Part shown: piece by piece, positions 39,859 to 51,489 of the stretch | Layout of the letters: each line of letters starts with the position of its first letter | Numbering within the stretch: position 1 is the first letter of the stretch | NCBI RefSeq assembly: GCF_037126465.1 | Contig: NC_088204.1 | Span: 61,549,771 to 61,613,770, forward strand | Direction of reading: 5' to 3' | DNA from: Ornithodoros turicata | Taxonomy: Eukaryota; Arthropoda; Arachnida; Ixodida; Argasidae | DNA: 64,000 nt | Translations under genes and position numbers: made by a program | Notes under the pieces: model-generated | The model's input: only the letters and a program-made list of their open reading frames with translations | What the model was told of the DNA's origin: nothing | The model's database searches: none

Positions 39859-40245
39859 CACTGTTAAAACAGAACTTCACCACAAAGCACGCTCCTAGCC
39901 AACCACCGTACCGAATGATATCATTAGTGAGTTTTAGTATACCGTTGATAAGGTTACCGTGCCTATCGGGACCAATCGCAGTCGTGCGTGACTCAGTATC
40001 TTATCCACTGATTGGTTCCGGTTGATACGGTTCGACGCAAGCCATCTTATCAACGGCCAGCTAAAACTCTCTATTATGTGTCATGATTCGTTCAAAACAG
40101 GGGGAGGAGCCTATCTGGGACAAGCATAATATGTCCCAGATAGGCGCACCCTCCCATTTTAAGCAAATAAGGACACAGAATGATATCATTCGGAATGACG
40201 GTTGGCTAGGAGCGTGCTATGTGGTGAAGTTCTGTTTTAACAGTG
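39859..40245. mobile_element. Subfamily C MITE interrupted by a small transposon
   Basis: TA-CACTGTTAAAACAGAACTT to TTCTGTTTTAACAGTG-TA. The arms match 36885-37121; interrupted at 39927-40073. Confidence 0.88.
39927..40073. mobile_element. 147-bp insertion with TTA flanks (PIF/Harbinger-like)
   Basis: Inverted ends GAGTTTTAGTATACCGTTGA and CAACGGCCAGCTAAAACTC; TTA at 39924-39926 and 40074-40076. Class inferred from the 3-bp target. Confidence 0.65.
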
Positions 40246-41235
40246 TACATTTTCCAAACAACGTGTCGTCCTCTCACAGCGCTCTAGAGCCCAACGTCCT
40301 TCTAGAAGTTCTCTGGCACTTGTTGTGAGTGTTCGTTGTTTGGAAAGTTTGGAACATCACTCTGAACTCTGCTACGTGGCATTTCACGCTTTTTCTTTTG
40401 AGTCAACCGAATTTTTACGATCTTCAAGGATAGCACATATCCCACATTCCACCTGCAATCAGTGTTCTACGGATTAAATTCGGCATCTCGCCTGCAGAGC
40501 AAAGGTACGCTACCAACACGCAATACATCACTGACAGAAACAACATTGTGACAAACAAAGCTGCAGACACCCTCGTCCGTCTATTTGTGGTTCAGCCTCC
40601 GGTAGGATTAATGCCTTACACTTTAGCGCACGAGCGGGCCACACACGAAGTGTTAGCACGGTTTCGAGACAACCGGGCTTAGACCACATCGTGACAGAAA
40701 CGCAGGAAGAGTGAGACATCTGCATCGTCTTATACGTGTCTCGTAGTACATACCCAGGATGCTTCGCGTTCCTGGAACGCGCTTTCGCGGAGGCACGTAC
40801 CGGCCAAGCACGGTATCGCGGCCCCTCACACCAAGAACAGGAGCACACGTTCTAATACCATGTCTGCGTGACAGTAGCTGAGCTCACTATGAGCTCGTGT
40901 ATCTATATCTATAACTTCGTTCCTGCACACGATGGAATGACACTAAAGTTTGCAAACATACGTTGTAGCCGGTAGTAAACATGAGTGCGGTGCCGGTATA
41001 CCCGCGGATACCCGCGGAAGTTTGTTCTCGCGGGTACACATTTCTGTGTCATCGCGGGTTGCGGGTAAGGTGCGGGTAGACCCGCACTTCCTCCGCGGAT
41101 GACGCTGGTATACCCGCATTACCTGCAGGCACAACACCAACCCGTCGGATTTTGGTGTATGACTCGATTCATTGCGAACATTTGACCCAAAATACTTTCC
41201 AAGACGTTCCATATCCAATGCATCATCTCAAAATA

Positions 41236-42184
41236 CGAGGGGTGTTAAAGTCAAACCGGGACTTTCTGTCTCCTGAGTGTACAAATGGCTCGCTGCTACT
41301 TCTTTTTCGTCATTTTCACACGCGACAGGCCTCCGCGTTCACCACGTGGTGGTCCAAAGTTTGTGCAAAACAGAAGACACGTGTTGGACAAGATGGTCAA
41401 CAACGAGGTGAGCGCGCACATCGAACAGCGAATTGTCACGAAGTTTCTCGTAAATGAAGGCGTAAAGTCATCTGCAATTCACAGAAGACTTCAGGCTCAG
41501 TATGGCCACGATACACTTAGCCGCAGCAAAGCGTTTGAGTGGTGCAAACGGTTCCGAGACGGCCGTACATCAGTGCAGGACGATTGGAAGCATCCGGGCT
41601 CGCCAGCTCCCAAGAAGTTCCGAAGCACCCCGTCTGCAGGTAAAGTCATGGCCACGGTTTTCTGGGACAAGGCTGGCGTTGTTCATGTTGATTTTCTGCC
41701 CAGTGGTACCACCATCAATAGTGCATATTACTGCCAGGTTCTCAGGGATATGCGTAAGGCGCTGAAGCAAAAGCGGCAGGGCCTCATCACCAAAGCAGTC
41801 CTCCTCCTACAGGACAATGCACGCCCGCATACCGCGCATCTCATCACACGCACCTTACAGGAACTTGGCTGGGAGTTGCTGCCACATCCTCCTTACAGTC
41901 CAGACCTCGCACCCAGCGATTTCCATCTCTTCGTGCCACTAAAGGCGTTCCTTGGGGCCTCCACTTCAGCTGCGACGACGAGGTCAAGAATGCGGTCCGA
42001 TCATGGCTGCTGCGCGCCGGTAAGGATTTCTACGCTGCTGGCATCCAATCCCTCGTGAAACGCTGGCACAAGTGCATTAGTGCAGCTGGAGATTACGTTG
42101 AAAAATAAAACTAATTTCTCGCCTGTAAGCTCATTTTACTTTTGCGAAAAATGAAAAGTCCCGGTTTGACTTGAACACCCCTCG
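41236..42184 (+). mobile_element. mariner copy with internal deletion
   Basis: TA-CGAGGGGTGTTAAAGTCAAA to TTGACTTGAACACCCCTCG-TA, 949 bp instead of 1306. A 257-codon frame (41285-42058) joins the DNA-binding half ([17 protein letters not shown]) directly to [12 protein letters not shown]. The join drops the linker and the first catalytic motif (CDETWVHHF region). Confidence 0.92.
41285..42058 (+). pseudogene. Internally deleted mariner transposase, 257 aa
   Basis: Open frame with N-terminal helix-turn-helix text and a C-terminal LLQDNARPHTAHLITRTLQE motif (second catalytic Asp). The HHF/first Asp segment is missing, so it cannot be catalytic; it could still bind ends (inference). Confidence 0.85.
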
Positions 42185-43394
42185 TAAAGTTGTTGTTCTT
42201 TGCCACATATGGTTAACTTTGGCTAGCTTTCGACACCACGACCGGTACTCTTCGCATCAGTAAGCCGGCAACCATGTCAGCAGTCGCCACAGCGTACGCT
42301 TTGGAAAAGTGGCTCGCTAACGGACATTGTCCTGCGCATCAATAAATCATTTCGTGCTGTTACGATCATGTGGCATAGCTGAAACATGCGTACGCGTGGG
42401 GCTGCGGGTATATCGGCGGGTATGCGGGTGCGCATGCGGGCTGAGCCAATGACATTGCTGCGGATGCGGGTCGTTCCCTCGCGGGTGCGGTGCTGTTGCG
42501 AGTACGAATTTCCATACCCGCTCTCATCTCTAGTAGTTTTCACTGCTTCTCATCAAGCCATCGACTCTATTCTCTACCTTGACAAATACAAGCTACTTCT
42601 CGATGGGTGTTTTGACGAGCATGTGTAAAAAAAGTATGCAGAGAGGTTGGTCACAGAGAATATGGAACTGCTCCTCTGCATTCATAGGTTGTTAAGCTGT
42701 TAGCAAACGAGACAGGTGTACTAGTATAAAATAAAAGCAAAAGTGCACAGTTGGTGTGGTATACCCAAATGCACCACACCAGCATTGACACGATGTCAGT
42801 CCTGGATTCGTAAGGAAATGTCTAAGAGCTCCAATGGACAAACGATGTAGCGATGAGTTAGTCCAACGACCAAGTAGCACTGTCAGACTCAAAGGACTTG
42901 CCGCAGCCTTTCATATGGACATACGCGAACAGGGCCACTGTCGTTCCTGTGCACCACAGTGAAGTAGGACATGTTCGCAAGCGTACGGTAGGGCAGTTTG
43001 AGGAACTTTTTTCTTCATCTTCTACATCTGAAGTGGGGGTATTAACATTATTTAGACTTAGCCGGTGCAGTAAAGATGTCCGTGGCCTGATCATACCATG
43101 AGGGATGGAAAACTCCATAGCGGGGTCTGTGGCTCCGAGGTAATCATCGCAGCATCTACTAAGTGGACGATGCTGAGGCAATTTATCCGCAGCAGACCAC
43201 CGTAGAAACAAGCTCGCATTATTGTGAGTAAAAGGGATGCAGTCACATGGTCAACGTCAGCAGCAGCATCCGCTGCCTCATTTTCTGCAGTACTATGCTC
43301 AGGATCCCATAGGAAGAAGATGTCAGGCCCAACCAGAAGCAAGCAGTGGTGCTGAATACTTAGAGCAGTTCTACGATGATGACATTCCAAGCGG
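42185..43394. other. No recognised gene; two unassigned minus-strand frames
   Basis: Minus frames 43420-43091 and 43211-42858 overlap (MEPGSTPGLRLE..; ..LNNVNTPTSDVEDEEKSSSN..). Composition is mildly coding-like, but no family is recognised and splice signals were not clear. Confidence 0.25.
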
Positions 43395-43602
43395 AGACCG
43401 GGAGTCGACCCGGGTTCCAATCCGGGAGCCCGCTGTGCTGTCTATGAGTTTCCCCTGGGTTTTCCTCAAACGGCCTTAGGACAAATGTCGGCTCAGTTCC
43501 CTGTGAAGTCGGCCCGGGACGCACGACCCCCTGCGATAGTCGTGACGTTGTCCGCCTTAGCGTGGCCGACTGCGGCAAGCAGCTCCATCATCACCACCCA
43601 AA
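43395..43602 (+). mobile_element. tRNA-derived SINE, near full length
   Basis: CCGGGTTCCAATCCGGGAGC (B box, one change), GCTGTGCTGTCTATGAGTTT, CAAATGTCGGCTCAGTTCCC, GCGTGGCCGACTGCGGCAAG and a TCACCACCC tail. Confidence 0.8.
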
Positions 43603-43737
43603 AGAAGTTTCAAAAAGCTATAAATTTGGCGATCGGAGCCCAGTCCGGAAGTACCTTGTAGCACGGCTTTTGAGTTCAGTAAAAAGGTCCATTTTTGGAG
43701 TGGACCAGACCCTGCACATTCCAGAGCTTTAACGGTA

Positions 43738-45569
43738 CACTCTTAGAAATAGGTCTTCTATCGTGCCGTCGAGAGCTACCGTATCTTCTAGATTCGCGCT
43801 CAAGGCCGATCAAGTTTTAGACGGCAGATGCCCACGTGACCCGGGAGGAAAGAAAGTACCATTAAAAAATTGTCTTGCTTTTTTTGGCGCGTACGCCGTG
43901 TAGAAGACACGTTTATCACGTGACGAGGAATCGTACGTCGTGAAGTCTCTTTCGTGTTGTCTAAATTTTTGCCGTGGTTTCTATGCGCTCGGAGTGATCA
44001 CCTGACCGGCGTCGAGGACCGGAGTCACGTGAACTATGCGACGGGGCCAGACATGCTGGTGGCGCGGCACTGCTCACACCTCTTCTTCGATGCCTTGCCG
44101 CCAGCGTTTCCTCGCTTTGCTGATTCTGGGATCCTTTTACAGGTAAGACGCTTCCGTTTAATAAATTTATTGCGATAACTATGCTAGCAGCACTACTATT
44201 GTAGTGGCTACCTGTTACTTCCCCACACTTCTAATGAGAATTTGGAAGGTGCAAGTGCGAATGGAAGTGGCATGGCGGTCGTGACAGAACGCCAACGAAA
44301 GTTATGTGGTCATGCTTTAGGAGTTGAGTAGTGAAGGTATTCGAGAGGATGCTAATGTGTTATCAGCTGTATCCGGTTTGTAGCTCTGTTAGAATTGCCT
44401 CTAAACGTGGGCTTCACGAGCGCTAACGTTTGTGTATGGCGCAGGATGTTTTTGTCTTTCGGGGGCTCGTTTCGACCGAGGTTTGAGTAACCATTCTCTG
44501 TCTCAGCTGGCCGCAGTGGGTATGGACGTCACCAACGAAGACTTTACTGGTGTTCCACGTGCCGCCTGGAGGAAATTTGCGTGCGATTCATACCGAAGAC
44601 TGACAGATATTAGCCGGTACACGGCACAAGTGTTACCCGGAACATGCGTCCAATGCTAACACTCACCTGTCGACCATGACCGCATTCAGTAAGTATCTCT
44701 TTGATCTCTCCTCCTACATACTTGGTACTGCTGTGGTACCAATGTACCATTTTTCTCTCCTCGCTGCCTCACTTATCATCGTTTTAGTATAAGCTATAGT
44801 TCGTACCCTTTCACTGTCGGTAGCGACTTTTATTACACTTGACGTTGTTCCTATCCACTTTGTAATGCGTCTCTGTTGTCGTTTACTTTGTCACAGTTAC
44901 GCCTTGAAGCAGAATTCCGATTCGAGGCCAGGATGGCAAGCATGGAGAAAACGCTGCACAACGGGTGACAACTGCCATATCAACAGCCCCCACAAAGAGA
45001 TGTCGAGCCGCTGAAATATGGTGATCATATGCCCTGAGCAACAAACAGGTCTGCATCCCAGCGAAACTTGTTTCGTAGCGAGTTTCAAGCTTGGAAATAG
45101 TTTCGCAGCAGCGGCGTCGAGCCGCGCCTTTTTGTGCAATCTGTGATATTTTGACTATGTGTGGTTCTTATTCATTTTTATTTTCTCTGGGTTATTTCTC
45201 TGTGAACAGGGTATTTTGCATAGTTTGCAAATCTATTCAATATTCACTGTATCACTGCCACAATTTCACAACTTTGCCGAAATAAAGTCTTCAATCCCCT
45301 TTGAATCAAATTCTGTTGACTGCAAGCTTGCCTGCCAAGCCTGCGCCGGTGGAGAGGGGAAGCAGTAGCACGCGGGGAGGGGGAAACGACCGGGAAAGGA
45401 GGAAACTGTGACGCATAAAACAGACGGCACTTTTGTGGCTTCTACGAGGGAAACCACGTGATGCGACGTCATTCCCCGCGCTTTCGCGTGGTCTCTACGT
45501 AGAAACCCCAAAATTACCGTTTTTCGGGTGTCTGTAGAAGACACGATAGAAGATCCATTTCTAAGAGTG
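43738..45569. mobile_element. Long CACTCTTA element, 1.83 kb
   Basis: TA at 43736-43737 and 45570-45571. Ends CACTCTTAGAAATAGGTCTT and AAGATCCATTTCTAAGAGTG are inverted over about 29 bp (..CTTCTATCGTG). Interior not palindromic. Short frames at 43954-44178 and 44432-44659 match no known transposase. Possible source-type element for the MITEs. Confidence 0.75.
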
Positions 45570-45899
45570 TACTAAACGCGAATGGAAATATCATCCGAGA
45601 CATAAACAACAGATGACGAGCGTACTCCGTTCATTTCATTCCCATCTCGTTCATATAATCACACAATGTAACGGGGTAGGGTACCGCAATTCCAGTGGTT
45701 AAGACCCTCAAGGTTAAGGTCTTTGATGAGCCATCGGCAGTGACAGACACATCAGTAAAGCTTTCTTCCGCGACACGCATATCGCATCCAGGTACTGTAA
45801 CGTCAGCTATTTGAGCACAAATTAACGGTGGTCATCCTCCGGAGACCTGGGATCCGCAGGCTTACTATCTACAGTCGGGAGCTCTGTCCAGAAGTGTTC

Positions 45900-46229
45900 C
45901 TTTGCGTCACGTGGGGGCAACTAACTGGGAAGGGCATACTGGAACGGCCAGAAGGCCAGGATCACAGTGAAATATACGTAGAGGAATCTCGGACGTGTAG
46001 TGTTCAGTGCGACTCACAAGCCGAAAAGCGGACACGAGGAACGTCAATTGAATGTAGAAGCGGCGCTGGAAGTTCGCCCGCTCCAGCAGCAAGAGTACCA
46101 ACAACGAGCTTGTCTCCGTCGTCTTCGGGACGCCTAGGCAGATTATGAGACCACGCGCTTGAATATACTCAACGGCTTTTGACTGGCGTGGCTGATTCCA
46201 TGGAGTACAGCGTCCCTTGTACAAGGGAG
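45900..46229 (-). mobile_element. LINE reverse transcriptase fragment
   Basis: Minus frame reads SKAVEYIQARGLIICLGVPK and TTETSSLL, equivalent to YARSLCVCLGVPRTTETFRT in the plus-strand LINE near 53.6 kb. Stops and shifts around it. Confidence 0.65.
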
Positions 46230-46237
46230 CTGTGAAC

Positions 46238-46809
46238 TAGAGCACTGCACGGGCCTAGTTTTCAGGCCAGTGCCCGGCCCAGGCCCGGCTGCAACGGCCC
46301 GTACCCGGCCCGGGCCCGACGTCTTCTATATATTTCCAGCCCGGGCCCTGCCCGAGCCCGACTCCGCCGGCCCGGGCCCAGCCCGTACGCGACTGTTTCC
46401 ATGCTCAGGCCCGGTCCCAGCCCGCCTCTGCTCTATCTGTACTCGAGGTTCGGAGGCGTATTTCGATTTACTAAAGAACACAGCGCAGCAAGGAAAAGGA
46501 CGTAGCTAATTGGTGGAGAGTCAGGAGGTACCCTGGAGCGCAGCAGCGGCTGTGTTTCACTGCCGGCAAGCCGCCCTGTGTTTGGTGCTTGCTTGCTTGG
46601 GAACGCAGCGCGCAGCGGCGTGTGGGCGTATGTACATTGCGGCTAAAGAGAGACTCATCGCCGCTCTATTGCACATGCTCCGGTGTTAGTTCCCCTTTTT
46701 TAACTCTCACGCGAACGAAATATATGCGGGGATATATCCGCCCCGGCCCGGCCCGTGGGCCGGGCAGGGCTCGGGCTTTCGGGTAAACCCGGGCCCGTGC
46801 AGTGCTCTA
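46238..46809. mobile_element. hAT element, GC-rich, with 8-bp duplication
   Basis: TAGAGCACTGCACGGGCC and GGGCCCGTGCAGTGCTCTA are inverted ends. CTGTGAAC is duplicated at 46230-46237 and 46810-46817. Subterminal GGCCCGGG runs occupy both ends; no transposase. Confidence 0.95.
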
Positions 46810-46817
46810 CTGTGAAC

Positions 46818-48304
46818 GTCGCGCAGGTCTTGCGGCTATATGCCGCACACTTTGGCATTATTACTACACAAGGAGCTCAAAAGTCAACAGTGCATGTGCG
46901 TAACCGTGTGACAGGTGTAAAGAATAGGGATTTTTAGTGAATCGTGCTTGAGCGCACGTCTTGAACCGTTCGTGCATTTTCGAGATTGACTGACGAATGA
47001 AGCAGAGTTTCTGCAATGCTAAATATCACTTCCTTGCTCCTTTGAGGTTGATAAGAGCACGCGTGAGCTCACACGGCCTTGCGTTTATCCTTTTATCGTT
47101 AGACCAGAAGTACAGCTTGGATAGAGTGGAATATCTTTTGTGGGCTCCAAGATGTTCTCGTTTCCTGGCGCAGTTTGTTGACGGCTTGAAGTGCTTATAG
47201 CATAATATGCTTAAGAGTAGCGGGTCGCCCATGACGCTTTTTGTATTTAGCGTGGACCTCTTAGTATGCAAAGTGGTGTCCTGTCATAATCACACGGTTT
47301 TCAGTACCAGGTCCAAGCAAAACGTCAGAATGCGCGGATGTCATGTTTTCTTGTTTGTTTCTTTTTTTGTTCTTGACGGGCGACAAGTGTCTTGTGTAGA
47401 CATAGCACGATCGACTCCAATTATAACATAGGCGCGATCACTGTGTATACAACTGTCAGTAAGCCAGAATTAGCTACCGGGGGAACCAGTCCGATTGGGG
47501 CCACGGGTTGGGAGCCTACAGGTACATCCAGCCCTCCGGGATATTTGATCACGTTTGAGCCACGAAATGTAAAGGAGGTGGTATCCCTCTACAGAGTTCT
47601 GATCGACGGCGACGGAATGTCCCGGAAGGCCGGATATGCTGCTGGGAAGCCTCTCAACCCGTTGCTTGATTGTATCAATAGAATTGAGCAGCTTGTGCGA
47701 TGGCGCGAGGTGATAGCGGGTACGCAGGCCGACACCTCCTTTCCAAAATACAACATCGGTTGTTCGCACCTGATGCACGAGACATTGAAAATTCTTTAAG
47801 CAGGAAGACTAAAGCCGGAACGAAAGGGGGCGAGCAGTGTGGAGGTACGTGTGCTCAGGCTGATATCAGCTAGGCATCGCCAACCATGTTTGCAGGAGTT
47901 GGCTACTTTGCGTCAAAATTGGCTGGATTGTTGTAGTGCCGAAATTTGGCCAGTGGTGACTTGGCTATTGTTGAAAAAGCTATTTCGCGCGTAAAACCTG
48001 TGTACCAGACTGCTGATAAAAAATTTATAACACAGAGTTGAGGCCAAAGTTAAGGACAAGTGTGGTGGGCTAAGGACAAGTGTCGTGGGTCTACACTGGA
48101 GCGCGGTTGAACGCCCTTCACCCATTCGGTATTTACATATCACAAATACTCTACACTACAAACACTACACAAATACACAATACACTCAGACCTTTTTCCT
48201 CCTACTATTCTATCCCCTTTATCATCTATCTACACTGTTATGTTCTGCATGGCCACTACTTTTTACTTTCTTTATTGCATGCCACGACTGTGTGTTACAA
48301 ATAT
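46818..48304. other. No recognised gene; one unassigned frame
   Basis: Plus frame 47392-47799 encodes text such as GYLITFEPRNVKEVVSLYRV and RIEQLVRWREVIAGTQ. It has no match I recognise. The surroundings are AT-rich. Confidence 0.3.
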
Positions 48305-48305
48305 A

Positions 48306-48930
48306 CAGGGTGTTTCACCTAACCTGATAAAACTAACTGGCGACGTACTCGCCGGAGCATTATGGGACTTTCGGTAATTACCTTCTGGAAACTTTTGCCA
48401 CCATTGAGGAAGGCTTTTGACAATTTTTAATTGCGGGAAATGTATCCCGCTTTGACCTTGATGCTGATGACAACCGTCTTACCACAAGGAAAACAAAGCA
48501 AACGTCTTATCACAAAGAAGGCAACAAATGAAGGCGGGGACACTTCCTCCTCTAGACGCACATTTGGCACGCGCTTCTTTGCGAAAATCTTGCAGGATGG
48601 GCTAAAGCGTCCTTTCTACTTTTTTTTTAAACTATTTCTGTTGTAATACTGGGCATAGTCTTTCTTTCTTCTTTTCTTTTTTTTTTTTTTTTTTTTGGCT
48701 GCGGTTATCCGTGGAGGACTTCATATTTCTCTAAAAGAAAGTGAGGTTCGCTTGGCAATTTTTTTCAAAGTCCAATTGACAAAAATAAATTTCCCGCAAG
48801 TAAAAATCCTCCAAAGCCTTCCTAAATTGTGGCAAGAGTTTCCAGAAGGTAATTGCCGAAAGACCCGCAATCTTCCGGCGAGTATACGTCGCCAGCCCGA
48901 ATTCTTTATCACTTTAGGTGAAACACCCTG
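48306..48930. mobile_element. MITE with CAGGGTGTTTCACCTAA ends
   Basis: TA flanks; ends CAGGGTGTTTCACCTAA and TTAGGTGAAACACCCTG. Mirror arms include CCGGAGCATTATGGG and its diverged complement, and CTTCTGGAAACT-like motifs. Poly-T near 48680. Confidence 0.88.
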
Positions 48931-49250
48931 TATACAGGGTGTCCCAGAAAACGCGTCACTAAATTATAATAAAGAAACTACGCCACCTAGAATCATGCGG
49001 TCAACGGCATTTGTCCTTACTAGATTATTGCCACCTCTCGATGTGAATGTCATGTAACTGTCATGTCTCTCATGTGAATGTCATGATAATTATGTAATTT
49101 TTTGCGAACTTAACCCGGAAATTGCCAAGTAAAGGTCACCTTTTTACCCCAATTCTCAATCCTCGTTTCCTAAAAAAAATTTAGTGGAATTGTGTACGAA
49201 AGTTGTGACGTAAGAGTACTGATGGCTCAGGCTACCGAACATGCCATATA

Positions 49251-50133
49251 CAGGGTGTTTCACGAAAATCCCCCGGCTGAATAATTCGTGAACAGGTGGC
49301 GCCATCGAAGAAATTTCTTTTTGGTAAAGATCCTTGGGACATCGGCCATGATCTGAGTAGTGATCGTCTCACTTGCATACGCTCACTAATGAGGTAAACA
49401 TCTTGATGAGTGATGAACCGGCGAATTAACTACACCGCATAGCACGCTCCTAACCAACCACCATCCCGAATGACAACGTTCTCGCTCGATTAGTTGAAAA
49501 CGGGAGACGGAGCCTTTTCTTCTGCTTCTTCTTCTTCTTCTTTTTTTTTTTTTTTTTGTCCTTACGTACGGCATCATAGGTACAAAAAAAGGCGTACGCC
49601 ACCCATCAAGGAAGGGAACGTTGTCATCCGAGATGATGGTTGGCTAGGATGGTGCTGTGTGGTGAAGTCCATTTTTAAGAGTGTAGGAAAGGAGAAGGAA
49701 CACCAAAGCGTCTCCTTAGGTCTTGCGGCTGCTCCTTATCTTCCGTCACCCCCGTGCGTCAACCAGGCGAATGAACACGAAATTGATAGCTGGATAGCTG
49801 ATCCAAAGCGCGCATTGGTTTACTGCTCCGCGCAAGAAATATGTAAACCGAAACCAATTAATTACTCGGAAAAATCACTAAGTGTCAACATGTTTTTTTT
49901 TTCTTCGAATATTGTTTGCTGAAGGTCCCGATACGTAAAACAGAGGTCCCGTAAGTGTGCGAAATAAAATTTAAAAGTTAGGATGTTTACTTAATTAGCG
50001 AGCGTATGCAAATGAGCCGCTGAGTACTCAGTTCATGGCCGATGTCCCAAGAATCTTTACCAAAAAGAAATTTCTTCGCTAGCGCCACCTGTTCACGAAT
50101 TATTCAGCCAGGGGACCTTCGTGAAACACCCGG
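49251..50133. mobile_element. MITE with CAGGGTGTTTCACGAA ends, interrupted
   Basis: Ends CAGGGTGTTTCACGAAAATC and CTTCGTGAAACACCCGG-TA. About 150-bp inverted arms (GGCTGAATAATTCGTGAACA; TGTTCACGAATTATTCAGCC). A subfamily A MITE sits inside at 49427-49683. Confidence 0.85.
49427..49683. mobile_element. Subfamily A MITE, left end eroded
   Basis: CACCGCATAGCACGCTCCTA..GATGATGGTTGGCTAGGATG..CATTTTTAAGAGTG. Centre has a TTC/T run. Confidence 0.8.
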
Positions 50134-50212
50134 TATACCGTATCGATGTCATTCGCGACCATGGTTCTCTGGGGCCGTCTTATGCGGTGAACTTCAGCTC
50201 CAAGAGTTTAAA

Positions 50213-50441
50213 AACAGATGCTGATGACAGTCATGAACCAACCGCCGTTCAAAATAGTATCGTTTCCTTGCCCGATTGGTTGAGAAGGGGAGCCGTACGC
50301 CTTTCTGCGGACTTTACATTTACATTAATTGTCACAAACACGCGTACATACTCCCAGCTCTCTCTTCAAATCAGAAGCGATTAACTGCATCGCTTTAATA
50401 GGTGGAGCATAGCGTGCTACGCGGTTCTGTGTTTGGGGTGC
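50213..50441. mobile_element. Degenerate subfamily B MITE
   Basis: GGGAGCCGTACGCCTTTCTG and AAATCAGAAGCGATTAACTG arms only. Confidence 0.55.
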
Positions 50442-50553
50442 ATGCTTTCTGTGCAAACACGTTGTTCTCTTGCTCGGTGACCTTCCACCCGGAGATAACC
50501 TTCATTTACATAACTACCATAAATATTGCTAATAAACATGGTGGTGGTGGACT

Positions 50554-51385
50554 CAGGGAAAGGTAACGGCAATGGTATCGGAAACAGAAACGGTATATTA
50601 CCGAAATTGGAGGTGGTAACGGCAACGGAACGGAAACGCATACCACGGCCCTCCATTACAGGAAACAGAAACGGAAACGAAAATTATCGTCCGGTATTGA
50701 ATTCGGGTAATTGGTTATTCCTGCTGTGCGCTGACATTTTAGTGACTTTTCATTTTATTTTTGTATTTTAATGACTCCATTCCCTGTAATGCTCTAAATA
50801 CTACACGTGAGCTTTGAAACAAAGCGCAATATTGGATCTCGAGTGTGCATTCTTCGATTACCTCGTCCCAGTCCTCATAACTTCATGACATCAACACATG
50901 ACAATACTCCACCATAGCACGAGGATGGCAACCTACGATTTTTGCTTGTGCATTTTTCTTTGCTTTTTTTTTTTTTTCACCGTGGGTATGGCAGTACTAT
51001 TTACTATTGAGAGCGTCCGCTTATGAATGCAACATTGGATCAAGGTTACGCCAATCTTGAGTTGCTGGACTCAGAATGACTGAAGACATGTTCCTACATT
51101 TTTAAAAAAATCTTGCAAGATGTGCGCATCACAACGACGTAAAATTACTTGTGTAGTGTGTACGCGTGACACCGAAGCAGCACTTGGGCAAAACAAGGTG
51201 CTGACAGAGCCGGACAGGCTGTCCTCCCGCAGCTCTATAACAGCCTTTCCATTACCGGAAGCAGTCACGGAAATGTAACGGAAACGAAATTTAAAGGCTG
51301 GTATCAGAAACGGATTACGGAAACGAAAATATAGCAGTAACGAAAATGGAAACGGTAACGAAAATACGTCCGTTACCCTTCCCTG
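50554..51385. mobile_element. Second copy of the 14119 hAT family
   Basis: CAGGGAAAGGTAACGGCAAT to CGTTACCCTTCCCTG. Internal match includes TGAGAGCGTCCGCTTATGAA and AGTTGCTGGACTC. Flanks GGTGGACT and GGTGGCGA match at the first five bases only. Confidence 0.88.
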
Positions 51386-51452
51386 GGTGGCGATGGAAAT
51401 GCTTGCCGTAGTCGGCCATGCTCAGGCGGGCCACGTCACGACTATCGCAACT
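51386..51452 (-). mobile_element. SINE fragment
   Basis: GCTTGCCGTAGTCGGCCATG and CGGGCCACGTCACGACTATC. Confidence 0.6.
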
Positions 51453-51489
51453 TGCGATAGTCGTGATATTCGATACGTGCGATAGTCGA

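Larger units (their letters stand above)
40974..42531. mobile_element. GC-rich CCCGCGG element split by a mariner
   Basis: Left part has repeated CCCGCGGATACCCGCGG and CGGGTTGCGGGTAAGG; right part has GCGGGTATGCGGGTGCGCAT and CGGGTGCGGTGCTGTTGCG. The halves look complementary in composition and motif, around the mariner at 41236-42184. End points are uncertain. Confidence 0.5.

Noticed and set aside
41502..41765. Separate 87-codon frame inside the mariner
   Set aside because: Different frame of the transposase region; it only reflects the homologous catalytic text displaced by a shift.
43397..43602. Exon-like plus frame near 43.4 kb
   Set aside because: It is SINE sequence, recognised from the other copies.
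49510..49560. Poly(A)/poly(T) tract as a retrogene tail
   Set aside because: It is inside the loop of a palindromic MITE with no retroposed gene next to it.
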